A DNA stretch of 64,000 nt, taken from Streptomyces sp. NRRL S-87. GTDB taxonomy: Bacteria; Actinomycetota; Actinomycetes; Streptomycetales; Streptomycetaceae. The DNA is taken from the NCBI RefSeq assembly GCF_000719335.1, contig NZ_JOGB01000035.1:1-64000 (forward strand). Reading direction: 5' to 3'. Within the stretch, counting starts at the first letter, position 1; the number at the start of each line of letters is the position of its first letter. The notes under the pieces are model-generated. The model saw only the letters and a program-made list of their open reading frames with translations, was not told where the DNA came from and did not search any database. The translations under genes were made by a program, and so were the position numbers. This document shows, in pieces, positions 8,680 to 18,897 of this stretch.

Positions 8680-10107
8680 CTACGCGGTTTCGGCGGCCAG
8701 TTCGCGCACGGCGTCGGCGAACGCGTCGCCGCGGGTGCCGTAGTTCGCGAACATGTCCATCGACGCGCAGGCCGGGGCCAGCAGGACCGTGTCGCCGGGC
8801 TCCGCGAGCCGGGCCGCTTCCCGGACCGCGGCAAGCATCGCCCCAGTGTCGGTCCGGTCGAGGTCGACCACCGGGACCTCGGGCGCGTGTCGCGCCAGGG
8901 CTCCCCGGATCAGCTCCCGGTCGGCGCCGATGAGCACCGCGCCGCGCAGCCGCCCGGCGGAGCCCGCCACGAGCTCGTCGAAGGTCGCGCCCTTGGCGAG
9001 GCCGCCGGCGATCCACACGATGGACTCGTAGGCCGCCAGGGAGGCCTCGGCGGCGTGGGTGTTGGTGGCCTTGGAGTCGTCGATGTACGTGACCCCGGCG
9101 ACCTCGGCCACGTGCGCGATCCGGTGCGCGTCGGGGCGGAAGTCGCGCAGCCCGTCGCGGACGGCGCGCGGCTCGACCCCGAAGGCGCGGGCGAGCGCGG
9201 CGGCGGCCAGGGCGTTGGCGACGTTGTGCGGGGCCGGCGGGTTGACGTCCGCGACCTCGGCGAGCTCCTGGGCGTTCTTCTGCCGGTTCTCGACGAAGGC
9301 GCGGTCGACGAGGATGCCGTCCACGACGCCGAGCATGGAGGGGCCGGGGGCGCCGAGGGTGAAGCCGATGGCGCGGCAGCCCTCGACGACGTCCGCCTCC
9401 TCGACGAGGTGCTCGGTGGCCTTGTCGGCGACGTTGTAGACGCAGGCGACCGTGTTGCCCTCGTAGATGCGGCCCTTGTCGGCGGCGTACGCCTCCATGG
9501 AGCCGTGCCAGTCGAGGTGGTCGGGCGCGAGGTTGAGCACCGCCGCGGAGTGGGCGCGCACGCTGGGCGCCCAGTGCAGCTGGTAGCTGGAGAGCTCGAC
9601 GGCCAGGACGTCGTACTGCTCCTGCCCCTGCACCACGTCGATGATCGGGGTGCCGATGTTGCCGACAGCGGCGGTGCGCAGGCCGGCGGCGCGCAGGATC
9701 GAGGCCAGCATCTGGGTCGTGGTGGTCTTGCCGTTGGTGCCGGTGATCGCCAGCCACGGGGCCGCGTCCGGGCCGCGCAGCCGCCAGGCGACCTCGACGT
9801 CCCCGATGACCTCGACCCCGGCCGCCGCGGCGGCCTCGAACAGCGGGCTGGAGGGCTTCCAGCCGGGCGAGGTGACCACGAGGTCGGTGCCCTCGGGGAG
9901 GCTGTCCGCGTCCCCGAGGCGTACCGCGATGCCGGTGGACTCGACCTCGGAGGCGCGGGTGCGGTGCGCCTCGCTGTCACCGCCGTCGACCACGGTCACG
10001 CGTGCGCCGAGGCCGGCCAGGGCGCGGGCGGCACTGATGCCGCTCACGCCGAGGCCGGCCACGGTGATGTTCATGCCCTGCCAGGAGGTCACTTGTCGGC
10101 TGCCCAT
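8680..10107 (-). CDS. murD: MurD, UDP-MurNAc-L-Ala:D-Glu ligase
   Basis: Adds D-glutamate to UDP-MurNAc-L-alanine in the cytoplasm. The 475-residue product has an N-terminal Rossmann-like domain ([10 protein letters not shown]), the Mur ligase P-loop [11 protein letters not shown], the central ASTORE motifs ([10 protein letters not shown]) and the C-terminal domain (YIDDSKATN). The start is uncertain. ATG 10107 overlaps mraY by 19 bp; GTG 10092 would give a GTGA overlap with the mraY stop, and ATG 10074 (MNITVAGL) is also possible. None has a strong ribosome binding site, so coupling to mraY translation is likely. Confidence 0.94.
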   Translation of the reverse strand: MGSRQVTSWQGMNITVAGLGVSGISAARALAGLGARVTVVDGGDSEAHRTRASEVESTGIAVRLGDADSLPEGTDLVVTSPGWKPSSPLFEAAAAAGVEVIGDVEVAWRLRGPDAAPWLAITGTNGKTTTTQMLASILRAAGLRTAAVGNIGTPIIDVVQGQEQYDVLAVELSSYQLHWAPSVRAHSAAVLNLAPDHLDWHGSMEAYAADKGRIYEGNTVACVYNVADKATEHLVEEADVVEGCRAIGFTLGAPGPSMLGVVDGILVDRAFVENRQKNAQELAEVADVNPPAPHNVANALAAAALARAFGVEPRAVRDGLRDFRPDAHRIAHVAEVAGVTYIDDSKATNTHAAEASLAAYESIVWIAGGLAKGATFDELVAGSAGRLRGAVLIGADRELIRGALARHAPEVPVVDLDRTDTGAMLAAVREAARLAEPGDTVLLAPACASMDMFANYGTRGDAFADAVRELAAETA

Positions 10108-11159
10108 CCCGCGTAGAAGAGGCCCAGGCCCACGATGACGCACATGCCCTGGATGATCCAGAAGCGGACCACGACGAGGACTTCCGACCAGCCCTTGAGC
10201 TCGAAGTGGTGCTGCAGCGGTGCCATCCGGAAGACGCGCTTGCCGGTGAGGCGGAACGAGCCGACCTGGATGATCACCGACATCGTGATGAGGACGAACA
10301 GGCCGCCCAGCAGCGCGAGCAGCAGCTCGGTGCGCGAGCAGATGGCCAGGCCGGCCAGGGCGCCGCCGAGCGCCAGCGAGCCGGTGTCGCCCATGAAGAT
10401 CTTGGCGGGCGAGGTGTTCCACCACAGGAAGCCGAAGCAGGCGCCCATGAGGGCGGAGGCGACGATCGCGAGGTCCAGCGGGTCGCGCACCTCGAAGCAG
10501 GCGGCCGGGTTGGTCAGGGTCTCCGCGTTGGCGCAGGACTCCTGGTACTGCCAGACGCCGATGAACGTGTAGGCGCCGAACACCATCACGGACGCGCCGG
10601 TGGCCAGGCCGTCGAGGCCGTCCGTCAGGTTCACGCCGTTGGACATGGCCAGGATCATGAACAGCGCCCAGACCACGAACAGCACCGGGCCGATGGACCA
10701 GCCGAAGTCGGAGACCCACGACAGCTTGGTGGAGGCCGGGGCCAGCCCGCGGGCGTCCTTGAACTGCAGGGCGAGCACCGCGAAGGCGATGCCGACGATC
10801 AGCTGGCCGGCCATCTTCGCCTTGGCCCGCAGACCCAGCGAGCGCTGCTTGACGATCTTGATGTAGTCGTCGAGGAAGCCGACCAGGCCCATGCCGGCCA
10901 TCAGGAAGAGCACCAGCAGACCGGAGAAGGTCGGCTGGCTGCCCGTGATCACCTTCGTCAGGCCGTACGCGGCGAGCGTGGCCAGGATGAAGGAGATGCC
11001 GCCCATGGTGGGCGTGCCCTTCTTGCCGGCGTGGCCGCGCGGGCCGTCGTCCCGGATGAACTGGCCGTAGCCCTTGCGGGCCAGCAGCTTGATGAGCAGC
11101 GGGGTGCCGATGATGGTGAGGAACATGCCGATGACACCGGCGAACAGGATCTGCCTCAT
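10089..11159 (-). CDS. mraY: MraY, phospho-MurNAc-pentapeptide translocase
   Basis: Membrane enzyme that moves phospho-MurNAc-pentapeptide to undecaprenyl phosphate, giving lipid I. 356 residues with about ten membrane segments. Catalytic-site motifs are visible: [26 protein letters not shown] with its Asp pair, [24 protein letters not shown] and the His-rich [12 protein letters not shown]. The ATG at 11159 overlaps the murF stop by 4 bases. Confidence 0.97.
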   Translation of the reverse strand: MRQILFAGVIGMFLTIIGTPLLIKLLARKGYGQFIRDDGPRGHAGKKGTPTMGGISFILATLAAYGLTKVITGSQPTFSGLLVLFLMAGMGLVGFLDDYIKIVKQRSLGLRAKAKMAGQLIVGIAFAVLALQFKDARGLAPASTKLSWVSDFGWSIGPVLFVVWALFMILAMSNGVNLTDGLDGLATGASVMVFGAYTFIGVWQYQESCANAETLTNPAACFEVRDPLDLAIVASALMGACFGFLWWNTSPAKIFMGDTGSLALGGALAGLAICSRTELLLALLGGLFVLITMSVIIQVGSFRLTGKRVFRMAPLQHHFELKGWSEVLVVVRFWIIQGMCVIVGLGLFYAGWAADK

Positions 11160-12580
11160 CGGCCGGCGACCTCGCCCTCGCCCTCGAGCAGCGCCAGCGC
11201 CACCCGCTCCAGACCGACCGACCTGGAAGCCTTCACCAGCACGACGTCTCCCGGGCGCAGTTCACTGCGCAACAGGTCGACCGCCGCCTGCGCGTCGGAC
11301 ACGAGCACCGACTCCTCACCCCACGAACCCTCGTTATATGCGCCCAGTTGCAACCAGGACGCTTCCCTGCCCCCGACTGCGACGAGCTTGCTCACGTTGA
11401 GCCGGACGGCGAGCCGTCCGACCGCGTCGTGCTCGGCGAGCGACTCGTCACCGAGCTCGGCCATTCGACCGAGCACCGCCCACGTGCGACCCCCCTTCGC
11501 CCTGGCGGCGCCGCCCATCGCGGCCAGCGCGCGCAGCGCGGCCCGCATGGACTCGGGGTTCGCGTTGTAGGCGTCGTTGACGACCGTCACGCCGTCGGCG
11601 CGCTCGGTGACCTCCATCCGCCAGCGGGAGAGCGTGCCCGCACCGGAGAGCGCGGTGGCGATCTCGTCGACGGACATGCCCAGCACGTGGGCGACGGCGG
11701 CCGCGGCGAGCGCGTTCGACACGTGGTGCTCACCGTACAGCCGCAAGGTCACGTCGCTGCACCCGGTGGGTGTGTGGAGCGTGAAGGAAGGCTGTCCCTG
11801 GGGGGTCATCCGGACTTCGCTGGCGCGTACGTCGGCGTCGTCGGCCTCGCCGAAGAGGACCGTGCGGGCCTGCGTCCGGGAGCTCATGGCGCGTACGAGC
11901 GGGTCGTCGGCGTTGAGCACGGCGACGCCGCCCTCGGCGGCGGTCGGCAGGGCCTCGACCAGCTCGCCCTTGGCCTGCGCGATCTGCTCGCGGCCGCCGA
12001 ACTCGCCGATGTGGGCCGTGCCCACGTTGAGGACGAGGCCGATCCGGGGCGGGGTCAGACCCGTGAGGTACGTGATGTGGCCGATGCCGCGCGCGCCCAT
12101 CTCGAGCACCAGGTGACGGGTGTCCTCGGTGGCCTTGAGCGCGGTGAGGGGCAGTCCGATCTCGTTGTTGAGCGAGCCGGGCGTCCATACGGTCGGGGCG
12201 TGGTTCTGCAGGACCTGCGCGATGAGGTCCTTGGTGGAGGTCTTGCCGGCCGAGCCGGTCAGGGCGACCACGTCGGTGCCGAGCCGGCCGACCACGGCGC
12301 GGGCGAGGGCTCCGAGGGCGGCCTCGACGTCGGGCACCACGACCGCGGGCACGCCGACGGGCCGGGCGGCCAGTACGGCGACGGCTCCGGCGGCGGCGGC
12401 GCGCTCGGCGTAGTCGTGGCCGTCGACGTGTTCACCCGCGAACGCGGCGAACAGACCGCCGGGTTCGACCTCGCGGGAATCGATGACGACGGAACCGGTG
12501 ACCGTGACCGACGGATCCGGTATGTCGTGGGTACGCCCGCCGGTGATGTCGGCGATCTCGGCGAGGGAGAGGGCGATCAC
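11156..12580 (-). CDS. murF: MurF, D-Ala-D-Ala-adding ligase
   Basis: Adds D-alanyl-D-alanine to the UDP-MurNAc-tripeptide, completing the pentapeptide precursor. 474 residues: N-terminal MurF domain ([16 protein letters not shown] sequence near 30-45), a P-loop read as [26 protein letters not shown], and the C-terminal domain with [11 protein letters not shown]. The P-loop second position is Ser-Ala rather than the common Thr-Asn, as in many actinobacterial MurF. The GTG start at 12580 overlaps the murE stop (GTGA). Confidence 0.95.
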   Translation of the reverse strand: MIALSLAEIADITGGRTHDIPDPSVTVTGSVVIDSREVEPGGLFAAFAGEHVDGHDYAERAAAAGAVAVLAARPVGVPAVVVPDVEAALGALARAVVGRLGTDVVALTGSAGKTSTKDLIAQVLQNHAPTVWTPGSLNNEIGLPLTALKATEDTRHLVLEMGARGIGHITYLTGLTPPRIGLVLNVGTAHIGEFGGREQIAQAKGELVEALPTAAEGGVAVLNADDPLVRAMSSRTQARTVLFGEADDADVRASEVRMTPQGQPSFTLHTPTGCSDVTLRLYGEHHVSNALAAAAVAHVLGMSVDEIATALSGAGTLSRWRMEVTERADGVTVVNDAYNANPESMRAALRALAAMGGAARAKGGRTWAVLGRMAELGDESLAEHDAVGRLAVRLNVSKLVAVGGREASWLQLGAYNEGSWGEESVLVSDAQAAVDLLRSELRPGDVVLVKASRSVGLERVALALLEGEGEVAGR

Positions 12581-14283
12581 GGTTTCACCTCGGCCTGTCG
12601 GGACTGCTCTTCGGACTGGGCGCGGGCCCGCTCGATCGCGGCCCGCAGCACCTGGCGGTCGTCGAAGGGTCGGACCACCCCGGCGGTGTCCTGGCCCTGC
12701 TCGTGCCCCTTGCCGGCGACGAGCACGGTGTCGCCCGCCTGCGCGCGGGCCACGGCCGCGGCGATCGCGGAGGCCCGGTCGGCGTCGACGAGGACCGCGC
12801 CGCGCTCGGCGGCGGGGACGGAGACGGCGCCCTCGAACATCGCGGCGAGGATCGCGAGCGGGTCCTCGGAGCGCGGGTTGTCGGAGGTCAGCACGGCCGT
12901 GTCGGCCAGGCGCGCGGCGGCGGCGCCCATCGGGGCGCGCTTCGTCCGGTCGCGGTCGCCGCCGCAGCCGATGACGACGTGGAGCTTGCCCTGGGTGACC
13001 TCGCGCAGGGCGCGCAGGACCGACTCGACGGCGTCCGTCTTGTGCGCGTAGTCGACCACGGCGAGGTACGGCTGGCCCGCGTCGACCCGCTCCAGCCGGC
13101 CCGGGACGCCGGGCACGGCGGCCACGCCGTCGGCGGCGGTCTGCGGGTCGATGCCGGCGGCGGCCAGCGTGACCACGGCGGCCAGGGTGTTGGCCACGTT
13201 GAACGGGCCGGGCAGCGGCGCGGTGGCGTTCACCCGCACGCCGCCCGGGCCCACGATCGTCAGGGTGGAGTCGACCGGGCCGGAGCGGACGTCCTCGGCA
13301 CGCCAGTCGGCGCCCGGGTCGCCCGCCACGGAGAACGTGACGACCGGGACGGCCGACTCCTTCGCGAGCCGGCGGCCGTACTCGTCGTCGACGTTGACCA
13401 CGCCGAGCCGGGCGCGCCGCTCGGTGAACAGCTGCGCCTTGGCCTGGAAGTAGTCCTCCATGTCGGAGTGGAACTCCATGTGCTCCGGGCTCAGGTTGTT
13501 GAAGACGGCGACGTCGAAGACGCAGCCGTCGACCCGGCCGAGCACGAGGGCGTGGCTGGAGACCTCCATCGCGACCGCCTCGACCCCGCGCTCGCGCATG
13601 GCGGCGAACAGGGCCTGGAGGTCGGTGGCTTCCGGCGTGGTGCGCTCGGACTTCACGCGCTCGTCGCCGATGCGCATCTCGACGGTGCCGATGAGCCCCG
13701 TGCGGCGGCCGGCGCCGCGCAGGCCGCCCTCGACGAGGTACGCCGTGGTGGTCTTGCCGGACGTACCGGTGATGCCGATCTGCAGGAGCCCGGTGCCGGG
13801 GCGGCCGTAGATCTCGGCAGCGAGCTCGCCCATCCGGCCGCGCGGGTCCTCGACGGCGAGGACCGGCAGTCCGGTGGCGGCGGCGCGGTCGGCGCCCGCC
13901 GGGTCGGTCAGGACCGCGGCGGCGCCCAGCGCGGCGGCCTGCGCGGCGAAGTCGGCACCGTGCACGTTCGCGCCCGGGAGGGCGGCGTACACGTCACCGG
14001 GTCGCACGGCACGGGAGTCGTGCGTGATGCCGGTGATCTGCACGGCGTCGGCCGGGGCGCCGGGGGCTCCGAGACCCAGCAGCTCCGCGAGCGCGCCCAG
14101 GGGTGTCGGGCGGGCGTGTGCGGGCCGGGGCGGTCCCGGCGGCGCTGCCGGGGCGTCTTTCTGGGCGGTTCTGGGCTGATCAGCGTGGGGCACGGCGGTG
14201 AGCGTACCGGGCGCTGCGGGCCCGCCGGGAATTGAGGTGCCCGGGGCGCCGCGGTTCCCCGGGTCCGGGGTGATGGTCGTCAC
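12577..14283 (-). CDS. murE: MurE, diaminopimelate-adding ligase
   Basis: Adds diaminopimelate as the third residue of the peptidoglycan stem. 568 residues, longer than typical MurE (about 500), because of a Pro/Ala-rich extension of about 60 residues before the conserved core (ITGITHDSRAVRPGDVYAAL). P-loop GITGTSGKTTTAYL, the substrate motif TTPEATDLQ and the DAP-recognition motif DNPR (in TSDNPRSEDP) are present. The GTG at 14283 has GCGAGG 8 bases upstream. An internal GTG near residue 31 would remove part of the extension, so the start is only moderately sure. Confidence 0.94.
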   Translation of the reverse strand: MTTITPDPGNRGAPGTSIPGGPAAPGTLTAVPHADQPRTAQKDAPAAPPGPPRPAHARPTPLGALAELLGLGAPGAPADAVQITGITHDSRAVRPGDVYAALPGANVHGADFAAQAAALGAAAVLTDPAGADRAAATGLPVLAVEDPRGRMGELAAEIYGRPGTGLLQIGITGTSGKTTTAYLVEGGLRGAGRRTGLIGTVEMRIGDERVKSERTTPEATDLQALFAAMRERGVEAVAMEVSSHALVLGRVDGCVFDVAVFNNLSPEHMEFHSDMEDYFQAKAQLFTERRARLGVVNVDDEYGRRLAKESAVPVVTFSVAGDPGADWRAEDVRSGPVDSTLTIVGPGGVRVNATAPLPGPFNVANTLAAVVTLAAAGIDPQTAADGVAAVPGVPGRLERVDAGQPYLAVVDYAHKTDAVESVLRALREVTQGKLHVVIGCGGDRDRTKRAPMGAAAARLADTAVLTSDNPRSEDPLAILAAMFEGAVSVPAAERGAVLVDADRASAIAAAVARAQAGDTVLVAGKGHEQGQDTAGVVRPFDDRQVLRAAIERARAQSEEQSRQAEVKP

Positions 14284-14347
14284 TGGTGGTGCCTCGCGCT
14301 TCTGGTCCGCTTCTCGTCGCCGGCCGGGCGGTCCGGCCGGCCGGGTC

Positions 14348-16321
14348 TCACCGGCTCGGGCGGCCGGGGGTGAAGGTGGTCGGCAGGTTCGCGGGAGCGG
14401 TGCCGGTGGGGGCGATCTGGAGGCTCTTGAGGGCGAACTCCATGACCTTCTTGTAGATGGGGCCGCAGATCTGGCCGCCGAAGTGGCTGCCCCGGGTGGG
14501 GTTCTGGATGGCGCAGTAGACCGTGATCCGGGGCTTGTCGGCGGGGGCGAAGCCGGCGAAGGAGGCCGTGTAGCCGTTGTAGCGGCCGGTGGCCGGATCC
14601 ACCCGGTTGGCCGTGCCGGTCTTGCCGCCGACGCGGTAGCCGGGGATGCGGGCCTTGGTGCCGGTGCCCTCCCGGTCGTCGACCACCGACTCCAGCATGG
14701 CGGCCAGCGTCTTGGCGGTCTCCTCGCTGATCACGCGGGTCTTCTGGGGCGCCGGGGCCGCGGTGAAACGGCCGTCGGGGCCCTTGTAGCCGCGCACGAG
14801 GGTGGGCTGGATGCGGACGCCGCCGTTGGCCACGGTCGAGTACACGGACGCGGCCTGCATGGCGCTGAGCGAGAGGCCCTGGCCGAAAGGGATCGTGAAC
14901 TGCTGCGAGGTGGACCACTCGGAGGGCCGGGCCAGGATGCCGCGGGTCTCGCCGGGGAACTCCAGGCCGGTGGGCTGCCCGATGCCGAAGCGGGTCAGGT
15001 AGCCGTAGAGGGTCTCGTTCACGTCGGCCTGGGTCTTGCCGAGCTGCCCGGTGGCCAGGATGGTGCCGATGTTGCTGGACTTGGCCAGGACGCCGTTCAG
15101 GGTCAGGTACCAGGTCGCGTGGTCGATGTCGTCCTTGAAGAGCCGGTCGCCGCGGTGCAGCCGGTTGGGGACGGTGACCTGCGTGAGGGGGCCGGCGACC
15201 TTCTCCTCGAGCACGGCGGCCATGGACATGACCTTGGCGGTGGAGCCGGGCTCGTACGCGTCCTGCAGGGCCGCGTTGCCCATGGCGGCGGAGCGGGCCT
15301 TGCTGAGGTCGTTGGGGTCGAAGCCGGGGGCGTTGGCCATCGCCAGCACCTCACCGGTCTGCGTGTCCTGGACGACGACGTAGCCGCGGTCGGCCGCGGA
15401 TGCCCGCACCTGCTCGGTGATCGCGTCCTGGGCGGCCCACTGGATGTCGCGGTCGATGGTCAGCTCGATGTCGGAGCCGGGCACCGCGGGCTTCTCGCGC
15501 GAGCCGGCCGTGGGTACGCGGCGGCCGCCGGCCTGGGCGTACCGCAGTTCGCCGTCCTTGCCCGCGAGCCGCTCGTCGAGCTGGGACTCCAGGCCGCCGG
15601 CGCCCTTGCCCTCGGCGTTGACGTAGCCCAGTATCCCGGCGGCCAGGTCCCCGTTGGGGTACACGCGCTTGCTGCTGGGCTCCTGGAACACGCCCGCGAG
15701 GACGTTCGCGCCGGGACCACCGGCCCGCTTGTCGGCCTGCGCCTTGTCGGCGAAGACGCGCTTGAGGTCCTTGATCTGGTTCCAGACCTGGGGGGTCTGG
15801 CGGCGGGCCAGGACCACGTACCGGGACTTGGGGGTCTTCAGCCGGGCGGCCAGGTCGCCGGCGTCCTTGCCGAGGATGGGGGCGAGCAGGGCGGCCGCCT
15901 GCGCGGCGGCGTCGGGGGCGCCGCTGCCCTTCGGCGTGAACATCGAGGGGTCCGCGGTGATGTCGTACGCGTCCACGCTGGTGGCGAGCGCGATGCCGCG
16001 GCGGTCGGTGATCCGGCCGCGCTCGGCGGCGATGGTGTAGCTGGCGTAGCGGTTCTTCTCGGCCTGGGCGGAGTACTCGGCCGCGTCGACCGCCTGGACC
16101 TGGAGCAGTCGTACGACGAACGCGGCCATCACCAGCGTCAGGCCGAGGCTGACCAGCCGGAGCCGGGGCCGGGGGCTGCCCAGCCGGATGGTGTGCGGGG
16201 CGCGGTCGGGGGCGGCCGGGCGGGGGCGGCGCGCCGTGGGGCGGGCGGCGGGGCGGCGCTCCCCGGGCCGGGGGCGGGCGGGGCCGGGCACGCGCCGCCG
16301 CGGGGGTTCCTTGGGGCTCAC
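14348..16321 (-). CDS. ftsI: FtsI, class B penicillin-binding protein (division transpeptidase)
   Basis: D,D-transpeptidase working with FtsW at the septum. 657 residues: a basic, Pro-rich cytoplasmic tail, one membrane anchor at about 55-73 (LVSLGLTLVMAAFVVRLLQV), the pedestal/dimerisation domain, and the transpeptidase domain from about 300. The three active-site motifs are present: STAK with the nucleophile Ser, SSN, and KTG in GGKTGTANRV. No PASTA repeats follow. The GTG start at 16321 lies 3 bp after the ftsL stop. Confidence 0.96.
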   Translation of the reverse strand: MSPKEPPRRRVPGPARPRPGERRPAARPTARRPRPAAPDRAPHTIRLGSPRPRLRLVSLGLTLVMAAFVVRLLQVQAVDAAEYSAQAEKNRYASYTIAAERGRITDRRGIALATSVDAYDITADPSMFTPKGSGAPDAAAQAAALLAPILGKDAGDLAARLKTPKSRYVVLARRQTPQVWNQIKDLKRVFADKAQADKRAGGPGANVLAGVFQEPSSKRVYPNGDLAAGILGYVNAEGKGAGGLESQLDERLAGKDGELRYAQAGGRRVPTAGSREKPAVPGSDIELTIDRDIQWAAQDAITEQVRASAADRGYVVVQDTQTGEVLAMANAPGFDPNDLSKARSAAMGNAALQDAYEPGSTAKVMSMAAVLEEKVAGPLTQVTVPNRLHRGDRLFKDDIDHATWYLTLNGVLAKSSNIGTILATGQLGKTQADVNETLYGYLTRFGIGQPTGLEFPGETRGILARPSEWSTSQQFTIPFGQGLSLSAMQAASVYSTVANGGVRIQPTLVRGYKGPDGRFTAAPAPQKTRVISEETAKTLAAMLESVVDDREGTGTKARIPGYRVGGKTGTANRVDPATGRYNGYTASFAGFAPADKPRITVYCAIQNPTRGSHFGGQICGPIYKKVMEFALKSLQIAPTGTAPANLPTTFTPGRPSR

Positions 16322-16324
16322 GGG

Positions 16325-16831
16325 TCACCTGCCGGGGGTCGGTGCGGGCTTCGTGACGGGGCTCGGATCGGTGGCGGGGGCCTGGGACGGCGGGGCGGCG
16401 GGGGCGGACGGGACCGCCTGCGCGGCCGGGTCGGCCTGGGCGGTGGCGGTGGGCCGTGCGGCGGGGCTCGGGACGCCGCCGACCTTGCCGTCCGCGCCGA
16501 GGAAGACGGGGCTGCCGCCCGGGACCAGGCCGAGCCGGCGGGCCTGGCGTTCGAGGGCGTCGGGGGCCGAGTAGGAGTCGACGTCGCGCTGCAGGGCCTG
16601 CTGCTCGTCGGTGAGGGAGGTGGTCTCCTTCTTGAGCCGGCTGAGCTGGAAGGAGCCCTCGTTCAGGGCGGAGTTCAGCAGCAGCAGGGTGATCAGGCCG
16701 CCGCCGAGCAGGGCCACGACCAGCAGGACGAACGGGGTGCGGGCGGCCTGGGCGGCCGCGCCCTTGGCAGCGCCGGCGCCCTGCCCCTTCCGGCCCGGCC
16801 GGGTCGCCGGGCCGCTCCGCCTGATCACCAC
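16325..16831 (-). CDS. ftsL: FtsL-like division protein
   Basis: Small bitopic divisome protein, 168 residues. Basic N-terminus, one membrane helix at about 33-55 (FVLLVVALLGGGLITLLLL), a leucine-zipper-like coiled coil at about 60-95, the short motif ERQARRLGLV, then a disordered Pro/Ala/Thr tail of about 60 residues. It lies between rsmH and ftsI as in other actinobacteria. Two consecutive GTG codons (16831 and 16828) can serve as start, with GGGAGG just upstream. Confidence 0.9.
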   Translation of the reverse strand: MVIRRSGPATRPGRKGQGAGAAKGAAAQAARTPFVLLVVALLGGGLITLLLLNSALNEGSFQLSRLKKETTSLTDEQQALQRDVDSYSAPDALERQARRLGLVPGGSPVFLGADGKVGGVPSPAARPTATAQADPAAQAVPSAPAAPPSQAPATDPSPVTKPAPTPGR

Positions 16832-16885
16832 ACTCGCCTCCCGGTCACACGCGCCTCCCGGGACGTCGCGGACGCGGTCCGGGCC

Positions 16886-17842
16886 TCACAGGTTCTCCTC
16901 GCGGATCCGCTGGGCGCCGCGCAGCCGGGCGGGGGCGGCCCGCCGGTTCTGCGCGACCTCCTCCTCGGTCGGCAGCTCCGCGCCGCGGGTCAGCAGCTTC
17001 AGCTTGGGCTGGTACTTCTCCGGTACGACCGGCAGTCCGGGCGGCGCGGTGCTCGCGGCGCCGGCCGCGAAGACCGTCTTGACCAGGCGGTCCTCGAGGG
17101 AGTGGTACGACAGCACGGCGATCCGGCCGCCCACGGCGAGGGCCGCCACCGCGGCCGGGATGGCCCGCTCCAGGACCGCCAGCTCCCGGTTGACCTCGAT
17201 GCGCAGCGCCTGGAAGGTGCGCTTGGCCGGGTTGCCGCCGGTGCGCTTGGCGGCCTGCGGGAGGGCGTCGCGGATCAGCTCGACGAGCCGGGCGCTGTTG
17301 CTGAAGGGTTCCTTCTCGCGCTCGCGGACGATCGCCGAGACGATCCGCTTGGCCTGCTTCTCCTCGCCGTAGGCGCGCAGGATGCGGACCAGTTCGCCGG
17401 CCGGGTAGGTGTTGAGGACCTCGGCGGCGCTCATGCCGGTGGTCTGGTCCATGCGCATGTCGAGCGGGGCGTCCTGGGCGTACGCGAAGCCCCGGTCGGC
17501 CTCGTCGAGCTGCATGGAGGAGACGCCGAGGTCGAACAGGACGCCGTCGACGCGCGGGATGCCGAGCCGCTCCAGCACCTCGGGCAGCTCGTCGTACACG
17601 GCGTGGACGAGGGTGGCCCGGTCGCCGAAGGGCGCGAGGCGCTCGCCCGAGAGCCGCAGCGCCTCCGTGTCGCGGTCCAGGGCGACGAGGCGGACCTCGG
17701 GGAACTGGGTGAGCAGGGCCTCGCTGTGGCCGCCGAGGCCCAGGGTGCAGTCGACGACCACCGCCCCGGGTCGTTCCAGGGCCGGGGCCAACAGGTCCAG
17801 GCACCGCTGGAGCATCACCGGGACGTGGCGGGTCTCGCTCAA
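16886..17842 (-). CDS. rsmH: RsmH (MraW), 16S rRNA C1402 N4-methyltransferase
   Basis: SAM-dependent methyltransferase acting on cytidine 1402 of 16S rRNA. 318 residues, usual length. Visible motifs: [13 protein letters not shown] at the N-terminus, [15 protein letters not shown] (SAM site), [16 protein letters not shown], and [14 protein letters not shown] near the C-terminus. The start is the TTG at 17842; GAGAGGG lies 4 bases upstream and there is no ATG or GTG in frame nearby. It is the first gene of the dcw cluster on this strand; mraZ, which precedes it in many bacteria, is absent. Confidence 0.95.
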   Translation of the reverse strand: MSETRHVPVMLQRCLDLLAPALERPGAVVVDCTLGLGGHSEALLTQFPEVRLVALDRDTEALRLSGERLAPFGDRATLVHAVYDELPEVLERLGIPRVDGVLFDLGVSSMQLDEADRGFAYAQDAPLDMRMDQTTGMSAAEVLNTYPAGELVRILRAYGEEKQAKRIVSAIVREREKEPFSNSARLVELIRDALPQAAKRTGGNPAKRTFQALRIEVNRELAVLERAIPAAVAALAVGGRIAVLSYHSLEDRLVKTVFAAGAASTAPPGLPVVPEKYQPKLKLLTRGAELPTEEEVAQNRRAAPARLRGAQRIREENL

Positions 17843-18164
17843 TGCACCCTCTCAGGTAACGGCGCGGCCTGCGGGTACATGGCCGTACGCGCCGCGCACG
17901 CGGGGGGATTCTCGTGCGGCCGGAGCCGCGGGCGGGGCCCGGGGTGCCGGCCGGTTCGCGTCACTTTAGTCCACGGGTGCGCGGGATCGGGGCACCGGCC
18001 CGCGCGTCGTGCGCCCCGGTCCGGCCAACCCGACGCATGCTCCGTACCACTCGAACGGGCCAGGTCGGGCCATCCCTGTGGGTTAGCTCACAACAAGGTT
18101 CGTTGACCGGCTTTGTCCACCCTCACACCTGTCGCGCTCGAGCGTGAGCACTAACGTCATAGGC
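17843..18164. promoter_or_regulatory. Divergent promoter region between rsmH and the carbonic anhydrase gene
   Basis: 322 bp with no convincing gene. On the minus strand TAAAGT (plus-strand ACTTTA at about 17962) is a possible -10 element for the dcw cluster. On the plus strand TAACGT ends 7 bases before the carbonic anhydrase ATG, a spacing expected for a leaderless start. A 10 bp palindrome CGCTCGAGCG lies at 18134-18143. No MraZ-box array or RNA gene was recognised. Confidence 0.5.
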
Positions 18165-18710
18165 ATGACGACCTCCGCATCCCTGCCGACAGAGTCCGCA
18201 CCCTCGACGGCCGGCACCGTCATCAACCGGCTCGTCGAGGCGAACCGGGCGTACGCCGAGGGCTTCAGCGACCCCGGCATGGACGCCAAGCCGGTCCTGC
18301 ACGTGGCCGTCGTGGCGTGCATGGATGCCCGACTCGACCTGCACAAGGCGCTGGGCCTCCAGCTCGGCGACTGCCACACGATCCGCAACGCGGGCGGTGT
18401 GGTCACCGACGACGTGATCCGCTCGCTCACCATCAGCCAGCGCGCCCTGGGCACCCGCTCGGTGATACTCGTCCACCACACCGGCTGCGGCCTGGAGAGC
18501 CTGACCGAGGACTTCCGCCACGACCTGGAGGAGGAGGTCGGCCAGCGCCCGGCCTGGGCCGTCGAGGCCTTCCGCGACGTCGACCAGGACGTCCGCCAGT
18601 CCATGCAGCGGGTCCGCACCAACCCCTTCCTCCTGCACACCGACGACGTCCGCGGCTTCGTCTTCGACGTGCACACCGGCCTCCTGAGGGAGATCGGCCC
18701 GGCCTCCTGA
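18165..18710 (+). CDS. Beta-class carbonic anhydrase
   Basis: Interconverts CO2 and bicarbonate. Zinc ligands and the Asp-Arg dyad are present as CMDARLD (about residue 50) and HHTGCGLE (about residue 105), with the conserved IRNAGGVVTDDVIRSL between them. About 181 residues, a short actinobacterial form. The ATG at 18165 is chosen because TAACGT 7 bases upstream suggests a leaderless transcript; an in-frame GTG at 18144 would add seven residues. Neither has a clear ribosome binding site. Confidence 0.9.
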   Translation: MTTSASLPTESAPSTAGTVINRLVEANRAYAEGFSDPGMDAKPVLHVAVVACMDARLDLHKALGLQLGDCHTIRNAGGVVTDDVIRSLTISQRALGTRSVILVHHTGCGLESLTEDFRHDLEEEVGQRPAWAVEAFRDVDQDVRQSMQRVRTNPFLLHTDDVRGFVFDVHTGLLREIGPAS

Positions 18711-18718
18711 GCAACCGG

Positions 18719-18744
18719 TCCCCCTCCCCCGCCCGGGAGGGGGA
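18719..18744 (+). terminator. Terminator after the carbonic anhydrase gene
   Basis: Inverted repeat with 10 bp arms (18719-18728 and 18735-18744) around a 6-base loop, 9 bp past the stop codon, followed by only a short A-rich stretch. No T-tract, so efficiency is uncertain. Confidence 0.6.
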
Positions 18745-18897
18745 AACCCCGGGCACGTGACAGCAGGGCGTCGCGCCGTCAAGAATGCGGGGTGACGCCT
18801 GCCCGGAAACCGTTCCGGCGGACGTCCGTGAGTTTTCGCGGTGGGCCGGTGATGCGCAAATGGGCGTTCGGCCCGTGAAAGGGCCGAGGAGGGCCGG

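Noticed and set aside
14198..18106. A 1302-codon open frame on the plus strand opposite murE, ftsI, ftsL and rsmH
   Set aside because: It is a GC-driven shadow frame with Gly/Arg/Ala-rich low-complexity translation; the minus strand carries complete families with all motifs.
17843..18164. A mraZ gene or RNase P RNA between rsmH and carbonic anhydrase
   Set aside because: No MraZ-like frame and none of the conserved RNase P RNA blocks were seen in the 322 bp.
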